A stretch of 64,000 nucleotides of DNA from Maricaulaceae bacterium (GCA_026126205.1 JAHCJP010000001.1:834224-898223), one strand, 5' to 3'; shown: positions 50,559-60,668, counted from the first letter of the stretch. The notes: generated by a model from the sequence alone, not told the origin. Made by a program: numbers and translations.

Positions 50559-52631
50559 ATGAGCAAGGCCGGAAACGCCAACGGTGCGAACGGGAAGGAT
50601 GCGGCGCTGGCGCGCGCCATCTGCGCGCGGCATGACAACCGCCCCGACCGACTGATCGAGATTTTCCACGATGTGCAGGCGGCGCTGAACTGCGTGCCCG
50701 ACGACCTGCTGCCCGAAATCGCCGAGGCGCTGAACCTGTCGCGCGCCGATGTCTATGGCGTGCGCGGTTTCTATCACGACTTTTCAGCGGCCCCGAAAGG
50801 GCGCTGCGTGGTCAAACTGTGCCGCGCCGAGGCCTGTCAGGCGCGCGGCGCCGACGCGCTGGCGGCGGAGGTGCAGCAGCGCCTGGGCCTGAAGCCCGGC
50901 GAAACGGCGCCGGACGGTTCGGTGACGCTGGAAGATGTCTATTGCCTTGGCAATTGCGCGCTTGGCCCGGCGGCGCTGGTGAACGGCCGCCTGCTGGCGC
51001 AAGCGACGCCTGACTGTATTGAGGCGGCGATAAAGGCCGGGCCGGAAGCCGATCCGGTCGCGAAGGCTGACGGCGAGATCACCGTGTATCTGCCGCTGGA
51101 CGCCGCGGCCCTGTCCGCCGGCGCCGAGGATGTGGCTAACACCCTGCTGGCCGAGGCGGACAAACGCGGCGCCTCGATCCGCCTTGTCCGCACCGGCACC
51201 CGCGGCATGCTGTGGCTGGAGCCGCTGGCCGAGATCACGATAAACGGCGAACGCATCGGCTATGGCCCCCTCACCGCCGCCGGCATTCCGGCGCTGTTCG
51301 ACGCCGGTTTCCTGACTGGCGGCGACCATCCCAAACGCCTCGGCCCGGTGGAGCACATCCCCTGGTTCGCGCGCCAGGAGCGGCTGACCTTCGCCCGTTG
51401 CGGCGTCATCGATCCGCTGAGCCTTGCCGATTACGAGGCGCATGGCGGCCTCGCCGGCCTGCGCAAGGCGGCGAAGATGGCGCCGGAGGCGATCATAGAG
51501 ACCGTCACCCAATCCGGCCTGCGCGGGCGCGGCGGCGCCGGCTTTCCCGCCGGGATCAAGTGGAAGACGGCGCTGGAGGCGAAGGCGGCGCCGAAATACG
51601 TCTGCGCCAACGCCGACGAGGGCGACAGCGGCGCCTTCGCCGACCGCATGGTGATGGAGGGCGACCCGTTCTCGCTCCTGGAAGGCATGATTATCGCCGG
51701 GCTGGCTACAAGAGCCGAATACGGGCTGATCTATCTGCGTTCCGAATACCCGCATGCCGAGCGCATTTTGCGCCGCGCCATCGCGGCATGGGAGCAGGCG
51801 GGCCTGCTGGGCGATAACGCCGCCGGGTCCGGCCGCGCCTTTCATATCGAGCTGCGTCGCGGCGCCGGGGCCTATATTTGCGGCGAGGAGACCTCGATGC
51901 TCGACAGCCTCGAGGGCCGCCGCGGCCTGGTGCGCTTCAAACCGCCCCTGCCCGCCATAGAGGGGCTGCACGGCAAGCCGACGGTGATCAACAACATCCT
52001 CACCCTCGCCGCGGTTCCGTGGATTCTGGTTCATGGCGGCGCCGCCTACGCCGCCTATGGCATGGGCCGGTCGCGCGGCACGCAGCCGTTCCAGCTGGCC
52101 GGAAACATCGCCCGCGGCGGTCTGGTGGAAAAAGCCTTCGGCGTGACGCTGAAAGAGCTGGTGGAGGATTTCGGCGGCGGAACGATGAGCGGCCGGCCCG
52201 TGAAGGCGGCGCAGCTTGGCGGCCCGCTGGGCGCGCATGTGCCGGCGGCCGGATTCGACGTCGCCATGGATTACGAGGCGCTGGCCGCAGCCGGCGCGAT
52301 GCTGGGCCATGGCGGGATCGTGGTGTTCGACGACAGCGCCGACATGGCGCGCCTGGCCCAGTTCGCCATGGAATTCTGCGCCATCGAAAGCTGCGGCAAG
52401 TGCACGCCCTGCCGCATCGGCTCGGTGCGCGGGGCGGAGATTATCGAGCGCATCCGCAAGGGCGAGAACCGGGCGGATAACGTCAAACTGCTGCAAGACC
52501 TGTGCGAGGTGATGACCGACGGCAGCCTGTGCGCCATGGGCGGCCTGACGCCGATGCCGGTGCGCAGCGCGCTGCAGCACTTCCCCGAGGACTTCGGCCT
52601 GGCCCCGAAAAGCGGTAAGGTGTCGCCATGA
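50559..52631 (+). CDS. NAD-dependent formate dehydrogenase, fused gamma and beta subunits (FdsG-FdsB)
   Basis: A 690-residue fusion. Residues about 10-165 are NuoE/FdsG-like, with a thioredoxin-like 2Fe-2S site (LCRAEACQARG and VYCLGNCALGP). The remainder is NuoF/FdsB-like: the FMN/NAD loop SGLRGRGGAGFPAGIKW, ANADEGDSGAFADRM, RRGAGAYICGEETSML and the 4Fe-4S motif ESCGKCTPCRIGSVRG with a later Cys. In most organisms these are two genes; here they are one. It passes electrons from the formate-oxidising subunit to NAD. The start at 50559 (MSKAGN) or 50547 is uncertain, with no strong ribosome-binding site. It overlaps the alpha-subunit gene by ATGA. Confidence 0.93.
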   Translation: MSKAGNANGANGKDAALARAICARHDNRPDRLIEIFHDVQAALNCVPDDLLPEIAEALNLSRADVYGVRGFYHDFSAAPKGRCVVKLCRAEACQARGADALAAEVQQRLGLKPGETAPDGSVTLEDVYCLGNCALGPAALVNGRLLAQATPDCIEAAIKAGPEADPVAKADGEITVYLPLDAAALSAGAEDVANTLLAEADKRGASIRLVRTGTRGMLWLEPLAEITINGERIGYGPLTAAGIPALFDAGFLTGGDHPKRLGPVEHIPWFARQERLTFARCGVIDPLSLADYEAHGGLAGLRKAAKMAPEAIIETVTQSGLRGRGGAGFPAGIKWKTALEAKAAPKYVCANADEGDSGAFADRMVMEGDPFSLLEGMIIAGLATRAEYGLIYLRSEYPHAERILRRAIAAWEQAGLLGDNAAGSGRAFHIELRRGAGAYICGEETSMLDSLEGRRGLVRFKPPLPAIEGLHGKPTVINNILTLAAVPWILVHGGAAYAAYGMGRSRGTQPFQLAGNIARGGLVEKAFGVTLKELVEDFGGGTMSGRPVKAAQLGGPLGAHVPAAGFDVAMDYEALAAAGAMLGHGGIVVFDDSADMARLAQFAMEFCAIESCGKCTPCRIGSVRGAEIIERIRKGENRADNVKLLQDLCEVMTDGSLCAMGGLTPMPVRSALQHFPEDFGLAPKSGKVSP

Positions 52632-55456
52632 CCTGTCTTCGCGAGCGCGATCTGGGAACGCCGAACCGGCCGGGCGCCCCGCAGGTGACGCTTCACATCG
52701 ACGGCCGGGAGGTGACGGCGCCGGAAGGCGTGTCGGTGATGCGCGCCGCCGCGCTGGCCGGAACCGACATTCCGAAACTGTGCGCCACCGACAGCCTAGA
52801 GGCCTTCGGCTCCTGCCGTCTGTGCCTGGTGGAGATCGAGGGGCGCAAGGGAACGCCCGCCGCCTGCACTACGCCGGTGACGGCGGGGATGAAGATCAGC
52901 ACCACATCGGAAAAGATCGAGCGCCTGCGCCGCGGCGTGCTGGAGCTTTATCTGTCCGACCATTCGGACGCCGTTCCGGATGCCCCGGACGCCGCCGATT
53001 GCGATCTGCACCGCCTCGCCGCCGAGGCGGGGGTGACGCAAAGCCGCTTTGCGCCCAACGGCCATGCGCGGCCGGTGAACTATGACGATTCCAACCCCTA
53101 TTTCGTTTTCGACGCCGAAAAATGCATCCTCTGCTCGCGCTGCGTGCGCGCCTGTTCCGATATCCAGGGAACGCACGCGCTGACGCTGACCGGGCGCGGC
53201 TATAACACCAAGGTCGCGGCCAGCATGGACGAGGATTTCTTCGCCTCGGAATGCGTTTCCTGCGGCGCCTGCGTGCAGGCCTGCCCCACCACGGCGCTGC
53301 AGGAAAAGACCGTGATCGCGAAAGGCATGCCCGACGCCGCGGTGGAGACCACCTGCGCCTATTGCGGGGTCGGCTGTTCGTTCCGGGCCGAAGTGAAGGA
53401 CGGCGAGGTGGTGCGCATGGTCCCGTCGAAAGCCGGGGGCGCCAACGCCGGGCATTCCTGCGTCAAGGGCCGCTTCGCCTGGGGCTACGCCAGCCACAAG
53501 GACCGGGTGCTGACGCCGCTGGTGCGCGAGAAGATCACCGATCCCTGGCGGCCCGTAGACTGGGACGAGGCGATTTCCTTCGCCGCGCGCCGGTTCAAGC
53601 AGATTCAGGAAAAGCACGGCCGCGGGTCTATCGGCGGGGTCACGTCGTCGCGCTGCACCAATGAAGAGGTGTTCGTGGTGCAGAAGCTGGTCCGCGCCGC
53701 CTTCGGCAACAACAATGTCGACACCTGCGCCCGCGTCTGCCACTCGCCCACCGGCTATGGCCTGAAACAGACCTTCGGCACCTCGGCGGGGACGCAGGAT
53801 TTCCGCTCCGTCGATCATGCCGACGTCATTCTGGTCATCGGCGCCAACCCGACGGATGCGCACCCGGTGTTCGCCTCGCGCATGAAGCGGCGCCTGCGCG
53901 CCGGGGCGAAGCTGATCGTCGCCGACCCGCGGCGGATCGACCTGGTGAAAACCCCGCACATCCGCGCCGCGCACCATCTGCAATTGCGGCCCGGAACCAA
54001 TGTCGCGCTGGTCAACGCCATCGGGCATGTGATCGTCACCGAAGGGCTAGCCGACGAGGCGTTCGTGCGTGAACGCTGCGATGCGAAATCATACGCCCGC
54101 TGGCGGGAATTCATCTCGGCGCCTGAAAACTCCCCCGAAGCGACAGAGGCGGCCACCGGCGTTCCGGCGGCGGAGCTGCGGGCCGCGGCGAGGCTGTACG
54201 CCACGGGCGGAAACGCCGCGATCTATTACGGCCTCGGCGTCACTGAACACAGCCAGGGTTCGTCGATGGTGATGGGCATGGCCAATATCGCCATGGCCAC
54301 CGGCAATCTGGGCCGCGACGGCGTGGGCGTGAACCCGCTGCGCGGACAGAACAACGTCCAGGGCTCTTGCGACATGGGCAGTTTCCCGCACGAGCTGTCC
54401 GGCTATCGCCACATCTCCGACGCCGCGGTGCGCGGCGCCTTCGAGGCGGCGTGGGGCGTGGCGCTGGACCCCGAGCCGGGCTTCCGCATTCCCAACATGT
54501 TCGCCGAGGCCGTCGAGGGCGGCTTCAAGGGCATGTTCATCCAGGGCGAGGACTTCGTGCAGTCCGACCCCGACACCCACAATGTCGTCGCCGCCCTGCG
54601 AAACATGGACTGCGTGGTGGTGCAGGACCTGTTCCTGAACGAAACCGCCGATTTCGCTCATGTCTTCCTGCCGGGCACCAGCTTCCTGGAAAAGGACGGC
54701 ACCTTCACCAACGCCGAACGGCGCATTAATCGCGTGCGCCCGGTGCGCGAGCCCATGCAAGGCCTGTCGGAATGGGAGACGGTGTGCCGTCTTGCCGCCG
54801 CCATGGGCTATCCCATGCATTACGACAATGCGGCGCAGATCATGGACGAGATCGCGGCGCTGACCCCCAGCTTCGCCGGGGTCAGCTTTGCAAAGCTGGA
54901 CCGCGTCGGCAGCGTGCAATGGCCCTGCCCGGCGGAGGATTCGCCGGGTACGCCGGTGATGCATGTCGGCCGTTTCGTGCGCGGCGAGGGCCAGTTCATG
55001 CTCACCCGCTTCATCCCCACCGACGAGCGCAGCAATCGCCGTTTCCCGCTGCTGCTGACCACGGGCCGCATCCTCAGCCAGTACAATGTTGGCACCCAGA
55101 CGCGGCGCACCGCCAACAGCCTATGGGCGGACGAAGACCTGCTGGAGATGCACCCGGCGGACGCCGAGGAACGCGGGATCCGCGACGGCGATTTCGTGAC
55201 CCTGTCCAGCCGCAAGGGGGCGATATCCCTGCGCGCCACGATAACCGAGCGCGTGCCGCCGGGCGTCGTCTACACCACCTTCCACTTCCCCGGCACGGCG
55301 ACCAATATCGTCACCACCGAACATTCCGACTGGGCCACCAACTGCCCGGAATACAAGGTCACCGCCGTGCAGGTGGCGCCCGGAAACATGCCGCCCGACT
55401 GGTATTCGGAACGCGGCGCGCGCCAGCGCCCCGCCCCCGCCGAACCCGCCGAGTAA
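52628..55456 (+). CDS. fdsA: Formate dehydrogenase alpha subunit (molybdenum/tungsten-bis-MGD, FdsA type)
   Basis: A 942-residue catalytic subunit. An N-terminal 2Fe-2S ferredoxin domain (FGSCRLCLVEIEG) is followed by a His/Cys segment and two 4Fe-4S motifs (CILCSRCVRACSDIQG and CVSCGACVQACP). The molybdopterin domain begins CAYCGVGCSF. The active-site ligand is Cys371 in VDTCARVCHSPTGYG, where some homologues have selenocysteine. Downstream blocks IGANPTDAHPVFASRMKR, NPLRGQNNVQGSCDMG and the C-terminal TTFHFPGTATNIVTTEHSDW are typical. It oxidises formate to CO2 and feeds electrons to the fused gamma-beta subunit. Confidence 0.95.
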   Translation: MTCLRERDLGTPNRPGAPQVTLHIDGREVTAPEGVSVMRAAALAGTDIPKLCATDSLEAFGSCRLCLVEIEGRKGTPAACTTPVTAGMKISTTSEKIERLRRGVLELYLSDHSDAVPDAPDAADCDLHRLAAEAGVTQSRFAPNGHARPVNYDDSNPYFVFDAEKCILCSRCVRACSDIQGTHALTLTGRGYNTKVAASMDEDFFASECVSCGACVQACPTTALQEKTVIAKGMPDAAVETTCAYCGVGCSFRAEVKDGEVVRMVPSKAGGANAGHSCVKGRFAWGYASHKDRVLTPLVREKITDPWRPVDWDEAISFAARRFKQIQEKHGRGSIGGVTSSRCTNEEVFVVQKLVRAAFGNNNVDTCARVCHSPTGYGLKQTFGTSAGTQDFRSVDHADVILVIGANPTDAHPVFASRMKRRLRAGAKLIVADPRRIDLVKTPHIRAAHHLQLRPGTNVALVNAIGHVIVTEGLADEAFVRERCDAKSYARWREFISAPENSPEATEAATGVPAAELRAAARLYATGGNAAIYYGLGVTEHSQGSSMVMGMANIAMATGNLGRDGVGVNPLRGQNNVQGSCDMGSFPHELSGYRHISDAAVRGAFEAAWGVALDPEPGFRIPNMFAEAVEGGFKGMFIQGEDFVQSDPDTHNVVAALRNMDCVVVQDLFLNETADFAHVFLPGTSFLEKDGTFTNAERRINRVRPVREPMQGLSEWETVCRLAAAMGYPMHYDNAAQIMDEIAALTPSFAGVSFAKLDRVGSVQWPCPAEDSPGTPVMHVGRFVRGEGQFMLTRFIPTDERSNRRFPLLLTTGRILSQYNVGTQTRRTANSLWADEDLLEMHPADAEERGIRDGDFVTLSSRKGAISLRATITERVPPGVVYTTFHFPGTATNIVTTEHSDWATNCPEYKVTAVQVAPGNMPPDWYSERGARQRPAPAEPAE

Positions 55457-55471
55457 GCCGGAAACCGCGCC

Positions 55472-56266
55472 ATGCCCGCCCCGCCCCCGACCCGCCGCAC
55501 GGCGCATGTGGACCTGCAGGGAAAACCCGCCGCATGGGGCGTGGCGGAGGAAACGGCCATCGAAATCGGCTTCAACGGCGAACCGTGGACGGTGATGATG
55601 GCCACCCCGGCGGATGTCGAGGATCTGGCCATCGGCCTCGCCTTCACCGAAGGGGCGATATCCTCCGCCGCCGATGTCGCCGACGTCTCCGTGAAGGTCT
55701 GGCCGGAAGGGATCACCGCCGACCTTGCGGTTGATACGCGCAAACTGGCCAGCGCCGCCCTGCGCCGCCGCGCGCTGGAAGGGGTGACCGGCTGTGGCCT
55801 GTGCGGGGTGGAGACGCTGGCCCAGGCCATGCGCCATCCGGCCGGCGGCGCGGTGGAGACGGTGGACATCACGGACGCCGCCATCGCCCGCGCCTTCGCC
55901 GCCCTGCCCGCTCATCAGCCGCTGAACGCCGCAACGCGCACCGTGCACGCCGCGGCCTGGTGCGCGCCGGACGGAACCATCCTGACCGCGCGCGAGGATG
56001 TGGGCCGCCACAACGCGCTGGATAAGCTGATCGGCGGCCTGCTGCGCGCCGGCGGGCCGCAGGAACCGGGCTTTATCGTGGTCAGCAGCCGGTGCAGTTT
56101 CGAACTGGTCTACAAGGCTGCCGCCATCGGCGCCTCGCTGCTGGCCTCGGTGTCGGCCCCCACCGGGCTGGCGCTGGATCTGGCCCGCGCCGCCGGGCTG
56201 GCGCTGGCCTGTCAGGGGCCGGGCGGCGCCGTGGCGCGCTTTGCAACGGAGGGCGCGGATGCGTGA
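55472..56266 (+). CDS. fdhD: Formate dehydrogenase sulfurtransferase FdhD
   Basis: A 264-residue accessory protein that carries sulfur to the molybdenum cofactor before insertion into formate dehydrogenase. The redox pair is CGLC at residues 108-111 (TGCGLCGVE). The surrounding blocks PADVEDLAIGLAFTEG, TVHAAAWCAPDG, REDVGRHNALDKLIGG and SSRCSFELVYKAAAIG are the family core. It follows fdsA by 15 bases and overlaps the delta-subunit gene by 8 bases. Confidence 0.95.
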   Translation: MPAPPPTRRTAHVDLQGKPAAWGVAEETAIEIGFNGEPWTVMMATPADVEDLAIGLAFTEGAISSAADVADVSVKVWPEGITADLAVDTRKLASAALRRRALEGVTGCGLCGVETLAQAMRHPAGGAVETVDITDAAIARAFAALPAHQPLNAATRTVHAAAWCAPDGTILTAREDVGRHNALDKLIGGLLRAGGPQEPGFIVVSSRCSFELVYKAAAIGASLLASVSAPTGLALDLARAAGLALACQGPGGAVARFATEGADA

Positions 56267-56465
56267 GGATACCCTGATCCGCATGGCGAACCAGATCGCG
56301 GATTACTTCGAGGCTTATCCGGAAGACGAGGCGATCGAAGGCGTCGCCGGGCATCTGAAAAACTTCTGGGAGCCGCGGATGCGCGAACAGCTCAAAACCA
56401 TCGCGGCGAAGAACGGCGCCGCCCTGCACCCGCTGGCGCTGAAGGCGGCGGAGAAGCTGGGATGA
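56259..56465 (+). CDS. fdsD: Formate dehydrogenase delta subunit (FdsD)
   Basis: A 68-residue helical protein (MREDTLIRMANQIADYFEAYPEDEAIEGVA, then HLKNFWEPRMREQLKTI) matching the small FdsD subunit encoded at the end of soluble NAD-linked formate dehydrogenase operons. FdsD is needed for a stable or active complex. Start 56259 lies inside the fdhD 3' end (8-base overlap). Confidence 0.9.
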   Translation: MREDTLIRMANQIADYFEAYPEDEAIEGVAGHLKNFWEPRMREQLKTIAAKNGAALHPLALKAAEKLG

Positions 56466-56497
56466 GCGTTCCTTTCTTCACAGCCGCCGGCGCCTCC

Positions 56498-56617
56498 CAC
56501 CCCTCCCCCGGCCTTCGGCCGGACCCTCCCCGTCGAGGGGAGGGATGAAAGCCAGACCGCACACACCCATCCATCCCCTTGACGGGGAAGGTGCTCGCGA
56601 AGCGAGCGGAAGGGGTG
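56498..56617. repeat. Intergenic palindromic repeat (family C)
   Basis: Outer arms CACCCCT (56498-56504) and AGGGGTG (56611-56617) enclose CCGGCC/GGCCGG, CCCTCCCC/GGGGAGGG, CCCC/GGGG around TTGA, and GCTCGC/GCGAGC hairpins in a row. It fills the 200-base gap between the formate dehydrogenase operon and fhs. It is similar in design but not in sequence to families A and B. Confidence 0.7.
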
Positions 56618-56666
56618 ATCAGCGTCCACGCCTGAAACCGCCCATCGCCACGGAAAGAAGCCAGAC

Positions 56667-58337
56667 ATGAAATCCGACATCGAGATCGCCCGCGCCGCGA
56701 AACCCCTGCCCATCGCCGAGGTGGCGGGCAAGCTGGACATTCCGGCCGGCGCCCTGTCGCTCTACGGCGCCGACAAGGCGAAGCTGACGGTGGAATTTCT
56801 GGACGGTCTTGATGGCCGCCCTGACGGCAAGCTGATCCTGGTCACCGCCATCAGCCCGACCCCGGCCGGCGAGGGCAAGACCACCACCACGGTGGGCCTT
56901 GGCGACGCGCTGAACCGCATCGGCAGAAAAACCGCCATCTGCATCCGCGAACCCTCGCTGGGCCCCTGTTTCGGCATGAAGGGCGGCGCGGCGGGCGGCG
57001 GCCATGCGCAGGTGATTCCGATGGAGGACATCAACCTGCACTTCACCGGCGATTTTCACGCCATCACCGCGGCGCACAACCTGCTGTCGGCGATGATCGA
57101 CAACCACATCTACTGGGGCAATGGGCTGGACATCGACCCGCGCCGCATAAGCTGGCCGCGCGTGGTGGACATGAACGACCGCGCCCTGCGCCAGATCGTG
57201 GCGTCGCTGGGCGGCGTCGCCAACGGGTTCCCGCGCGAGGCGGGGTTCGAGATCACCGTGGCGTCAGAGGTGATGGCGATTCTGTGCCTGGCCAAGGATC
57301 GCGCCGACCTGCAACAGCGGCTGGGCAGTATCGTCGTGGCGCAGAGGCGCGACCGCAGCCCGGTCACCTGCCGCGACCTGAAGGCCGACGGGGCGATGAC
57401 CGTGCTGCTGAAAGACGCGCTGCGCCCCAATCTCGTGCAGACGCTGGAGGGCAGCCCCGCCTTCATCCATGGCGGCCCGTTCGGCAATATCGCCCATGGC
57501 TGCAATTCGGCCATCGCCACGCGCGCGGCGCTGAAGCTGGCCGACTATGTGGTGACGGAAGCCGGTTTCGGCGCCGATCTGGGGGCCGAAAAATTCTTCG
57601 ACATCAAGTGCCGCAACGCCGGCCTGAAGCCCGAGGCCGCGGTGATCGTCGCCACGGTGCGGGCGCTGAAGATGAATGGCGGCGTGAAGAAGGACGCGCT
57701 GGGCGCGGAGAATATCGAGGCGCTGAAAAAGGGCTGTGCCAATCTAGGCCGCCATATCGAGAATGTGCGTCTGTTCGGCGTGCCCGCCGTGGTGGCGATC
57801 AATCATTTCGCTTCGGACACCGATGCGGAGATCGAAACGCTGAAGGCCTACGCGGCGCAGATGGGGGTGAAGGCCGTGGTCTGCCGGCACTGGGCCGAAG
57901 GCGGCGTAGGGGCCGAGGAACTGGCGCAGGAAGTGGTGAAGATCATCAATGGCGGTGGGTCGCAGTTCGCGCCGTTATACCCCGACGGCATGCCGCTGTT
58001 CGAAAAGATCGAGACCATCGCCCGGCGCATCTACCGCGCCGACGAGGTGCTGGCCGACAAGAAGGTGCGCGACCAGCTGCACGCCTGGGAGGCCGAGGGC
58101 CATGGCCGCCTGCCGGTGTGCATGGCCAAGACCCAGTACAGCTTCTCGACCGATCCCAACCTGCTCGGCGCGCCGAGCCATCACTCCGTACCGGTGCGCG
58201 AGGTGCGCCTGTCCGCCGGGGCGGGGTTCGTGGTGGTGGTGTGCGGCGAGATCATGACCATGCCCGGCCTGCCGCGTGTTCCGGCTGCGCAAAGCATCGG
58301 CATCGACGAACGCGGCGACACTGTGGGGCTGTTCTAG
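56667..58337 (+). CDS. fhs: Formate-tetrahydrofolate ligase
   Basis: A 556-residue enzyme making 10-formyl-tetrahydrofolate from formate, tetrahydrofolate and ATP. The nucleotide loop [11 protein letters not shown] starts at residue 65, and [38 protein letters not shown] is the most recognisable family block. [19 protein letters not shown] and the C-terminal [20 protein letters not shown] also fit. Length matches the family. It follows the formate dehydrogenase operon in the same direction, so formate can be either oxidised to CO2 or fixed onto folate. Confidence 0.96.
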   Translation: MKSDIEIARAAKPLPIAEVAGKLDIPAGALSLYGADKAKLTVEFLDGLDGRPDGKLILVTAISPTPAGEGKTTTTVGLGDALNRIGRKTAICIREPSLGPCFGMKGGAAGGGHAQVIPMEDINLHFTGDFHAITAAHNLLSAMIDNHIYWGNGLDIDPRRISWPRVVDMNDRALRQIVASLGGVANGFPREAGFEITVASEVMAILCLAKDRADLQQRLGSIVVAQRRDRSPVTCRDLKADGAMTVLLKDALRPNLVQTLEGSPAFIHGGPFGNIAHGCNSAIATRAALKLADYVVTEAGFGADLGAEKFFDIKCRNAGLKPEAAVIVATVRALKMNGGVKKDALGAENIEALKKGCANLGRHIENVRLFGVPAVVAINHFASDTDAEIETLKAYAAQMGVKAVVCRHWAEGGVGAEELAQEVVKIINGGGSQFAPLYPDGMPLFEKIETIARRIYRADEVLADKKVRDQLHAWEAEGHGRLPVCMAKTQYSFSTDPNLLGAPSHHSVPVREVRLSAGAGFVVVVCGEIMTMPGLPRVPAAQSIGIDERGDTVGLF

Positions 58338-58402
58338 GCCCGGCGCCGAACTTCCGCCCAAAGTCCCCGGGATAGTCACCGCCAGACGGGCCGGAGTCAT
58401 TC

Positions 58403-59221
58403 ATGCGCAAGCATCTAGCCCTGACCCTTACTGGCGTGATGGCCCTCGCCATACCGGCCGCCGCGCCCGCCTCTGGCGGCGGCGCGCACGCCCCGGCATC
58501 CCCGGACCGGCTTTCGGTTTCCGCCAGCTACGCCGGAACGGTGCTGGCGATCCCGGTCGGACGCGTCGATCTGCACGCCGAGCTGTCGGCTTCCGCCTAT
58601 CGCGCCGAATCCACGGTGCAGGCCGCGGGCCTGGCGGCGCTGTTCACCGACTTCCGCATCGATTCCGAGGTCGAGGGCGTGATCGAGGACGGCCGCGCCC
58701 GCCCGGTGCGCTACGCCCATGACGAACGCACGGGCCGCAAGCGGCGGCTGATCGAGATGGGTTTCGAGGGCGGCGTCGCCCGCTCGACCGCCACGCCGGA
58801 ATTCTCCAGCCGGGGCGTTCCGCCCGCCAGCGACGCCGACCGCGCCGGCGCTATAGACCCGATGACTGCGGTTTTGCACCTGTCGCAGGCCCTGGCGCGG
58901 CCAGGGGCGGAGCCATGCGCCGGCCGGCTGCCGGTGTTCGACGGCAAACAGCGTTACAATCTGCGGCTTGAAGCGCGCGGGACGCGGGCGGTGCGCGCCG
59001 GCCCGTGGCGCGGCGAAGCTATCGTCTGCGACGCCTTCTATGAGCCGGTGTCCGGCTATGATCCCGAGGACTGGCCGTCCGAGCGCGACCTGCGCCGGCC
59101 GCTGACGCTGTGGATCGCGCCGCTGAACGGCGGCGCGGCGTATATACCGGTGCGCGCGCAGACCCGCGCCGCCTTCGGCGTCGTCATCGAACTGCGGCGT
59201 CTGGAGTTGGCGGAGGTGTAG
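58403..59221 (+). CDS. DUF3108 domain periplasmic protein (copy 2)
   Basis: A 272-residue secreted protein with a signal peptide ending PAAAPASGG. The same ordered blocks as the copy at 29489 appear: SYAGTVLAIPVGRVDLHAEL, STVQAAGLAALFTDFRIDSEVEG, AIDPMTAVLHLSQAL, PVFDGKQRYNLRLEA and AIVCDAFYEPVSGYD. The domain has no established function. The stop is 3 bases from the 3' end of the convergent tRNA-Phe. Confidence 0.85.
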   Translation: MRKHLALTLTGVMALAIPAAAPASGGGAHAPASPDRLSVSASYAGTVLAIPVGRVDLHAELSASAYRAESTVQAAGLAALFTDFRIDSEVEGVIEDGRARPVRYAHDERTGRKRRLIEMGFEGGVARSTATPEFSSRGVPPASDADRAGAIDPMTAVLHLSQALARPGAEPCAGRLPVFDGKQRYNLRLEARGTRAVRAGPWRGEAIVCDAFYEPVSGYDPEDWPSERDLRRPLTLWIAPLNGGAAYIPVRAQTRAAFGVVIELRRLELAEV

Positions 59222-59224
59222 TAA

Positions 59225-59300
<76 letters not shown>

Positions 59301-59387
59301 GCCCGGTGCGCCGGACGGTTCCGGCGCTGTTGGAGCGCGCGTTATAGGGCGCGTTCGCGGCCCTGTCCACGCCCTTTGGAAGCGCAT

Positions 59388-59579
59388 TCAGCGCGGTGTT
59401 TCGCCGTCTTCGCCGCCATTATCGGGAATGTCCGCCGGCTCGCCGGGAATGGCGTAGACGCCGCTGACCCACTTGCCGAGATCGACATCCGAACAGCGCT
59501 GCGAACAGAAGGGTTTCCAGTCCGGAACCGACGGCGCGCCGCAGATCGGGCACAGATGTTTTTTAGACGGCGCCGCCAT
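59388..59579 (-). CDS. yacG: DNA gyrase inhibitor YacG
   Basis: A 63-residue zinc protein with the YacG ligand pattern CPICG, then FCSQRCSDVDLGKWVSG, and an acidic tail (DIPDNGGEDGETPR). YacG binds GyrB and blocks DNA binding. The start at 59579 is 2 bases after the upstream RNase G-like stop; the longer frame includes that gene's end. It is last in the infA-maf-RNase-yacG run. Confidence 0.9.
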   Translation of the reverse strand: MAAPSKKHLCPICGAPSVPDWKPFCSQRCSDVDLGKWVSGVYAIPGEPADIPDNGGEDGETPR

Positions 59580-59581
59580 GG

Positions 59582-60658
59582 TCAGAGCGTTTTCACCTCC
59601 GCGCATTCGCGAGCGTAGCCCGGCCCGACCGCGATATCGAACCGCGCCCCGATGCGCCCGGCCAGCGCCTTGCGCCAGCCGACCGGATCGGCGTCCAGCC
59701 AGTCGAACACCTCGGGCGTGACGGACAGCGCCAGCCGCCGCGCCGACTCGGCCCGCGCCGCGGCCTGCAGCGCGCGGATGGCGGCCAGCGCTGCGGTCTC
59801 GACACTGATGCGCCCGTCCGCGTCCAGCAGGGTTTCGGCCAGCGAGCGCCCGGTGCGCTGACGCGCCAGCTCGACAATGCCGAAGGGCGACATAGGGGCG
59901 GCGTCGATGCGCGCCGGATCGCGCTTCAGCGCGGCGCGAAACGCCTGTTCCACCTGCGTGCGCGCAGGCTTGCTTCGCATGTGAATAAAATCCACGGCGA
60001 CGACGCCGCCAATGCCGCGCAGGCGAATCTGCCGCGCCGCCTCTTTCGCCGCCGACAGGTTCAGGTCCAGCGCCAGCTTCTCGGCCCCGCCGCGCCCCTC
60101 GCGCCCCGCGGAGTCGACGTCGATGGCGGTCAGCGCCCGCGTCGGCTCGATATGCATCACGCCGCCGCCCGGAACCGGCGCGGCGGGGGCCAGCGCCGCC
60201 TCGAAGGCTTCGTCGATGTCGAAATCGCTGTCCTTCGCCTTCACCGCCGCTGCATCCGGGAAACGCGCCGCCAGGCGTTCGGCCAGCGGGCCGGGGCTGA
60301 ACACGCGCTGCGGCGCGTCGCCCTCTGCGATCCCCGGTTCGGTCGCCAGCGCGGGGCCCTTGCCGCCGGCGGCCTCACGCGTTACGCGCACCGGCCAGGC
60401 CGCGCCCTGATGCAGCCCCGCCGGGCGGCCGGTTTTTCCAAACGGCAGGAAGCCCTCCTCGCCCCGGCCCAGATCGACGAAGGCGGCGTTCAGGGCGCCG
60501 TCCACCGCGCGCACGCGGCCGCGATAGACCTCTCCTGTGACGGCGCGTTTGTCTTTCTCGCTCCAGCGTTCGATGTGCAGCTCGGCTGCGCGGCCATTCT
60601 CCAGCACCGCGGCGCGGGTTTCCCCGATGCCGGCGTCGATGACGATCTGGCGGTTCAT
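59582..60658 (-). CDS. Ribonuclease E/G family protein (short, RNase G-like)
   Basis: A 358-residue member of the RNase E/G catalytic family, shorter than E. coli RNase G (about 490). The S1-like N-terminus is VTGEVYRGRVRAVDGALNAAFVDLGRGEEGFLPF. The catalytic domain has TRALTAIDVDSAGREGRGG and GGVVAVDFIHMRSKPARTQVEQ, each with a magnesium-binding Asp. PFGIVELARQRTGRSLAETLL follows. The zinc-link CxxC of RNase E is not seen. Start 60658 is chosen from the family start MNRQIVID. It lies 10 bases after maf on the same strand. Confidence 0.88.
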   Translation of the reverse strand: MNRQIVIDAGIGETRAAVLENGRAAELHIERWSEKDKRAVTGEVYRGRVRAVDGALNAAFVDLGRGEEGFLPFGKTGRPAGLHQGAAWPVRVTREAAGGKGPALATEPGIAEGDAPQRVFSPGPLAERLAARFPDAAAVKAKDSDFDIDEAFEAALAPAAPVPGGGVMHIEPTRALTAIDVDSAGREGRGGAEKLALDLNLSAAKEAARQIRLRGIGGVVAVDFIHMRSKPARTQVEQAFRAALKRDPARIDAAPMSPFGIVELARQRTGRSLAETLLDADGRISVETAALAAIRALQAAARAESARRLALSVTPEVFDWLDADPVGWRKALAGRIGARFDIAVGPGYARECAEVKTL

Positions 60659-60668
60659 GCCCGGCCGC

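Noticed and set aside
53702..53760. Selenocysteine at the formate dehydrogenase active site
   Set aside because: The codon at 53738-53740 is TGC, an ordinary cysteine, and no in-frame TGA is present.
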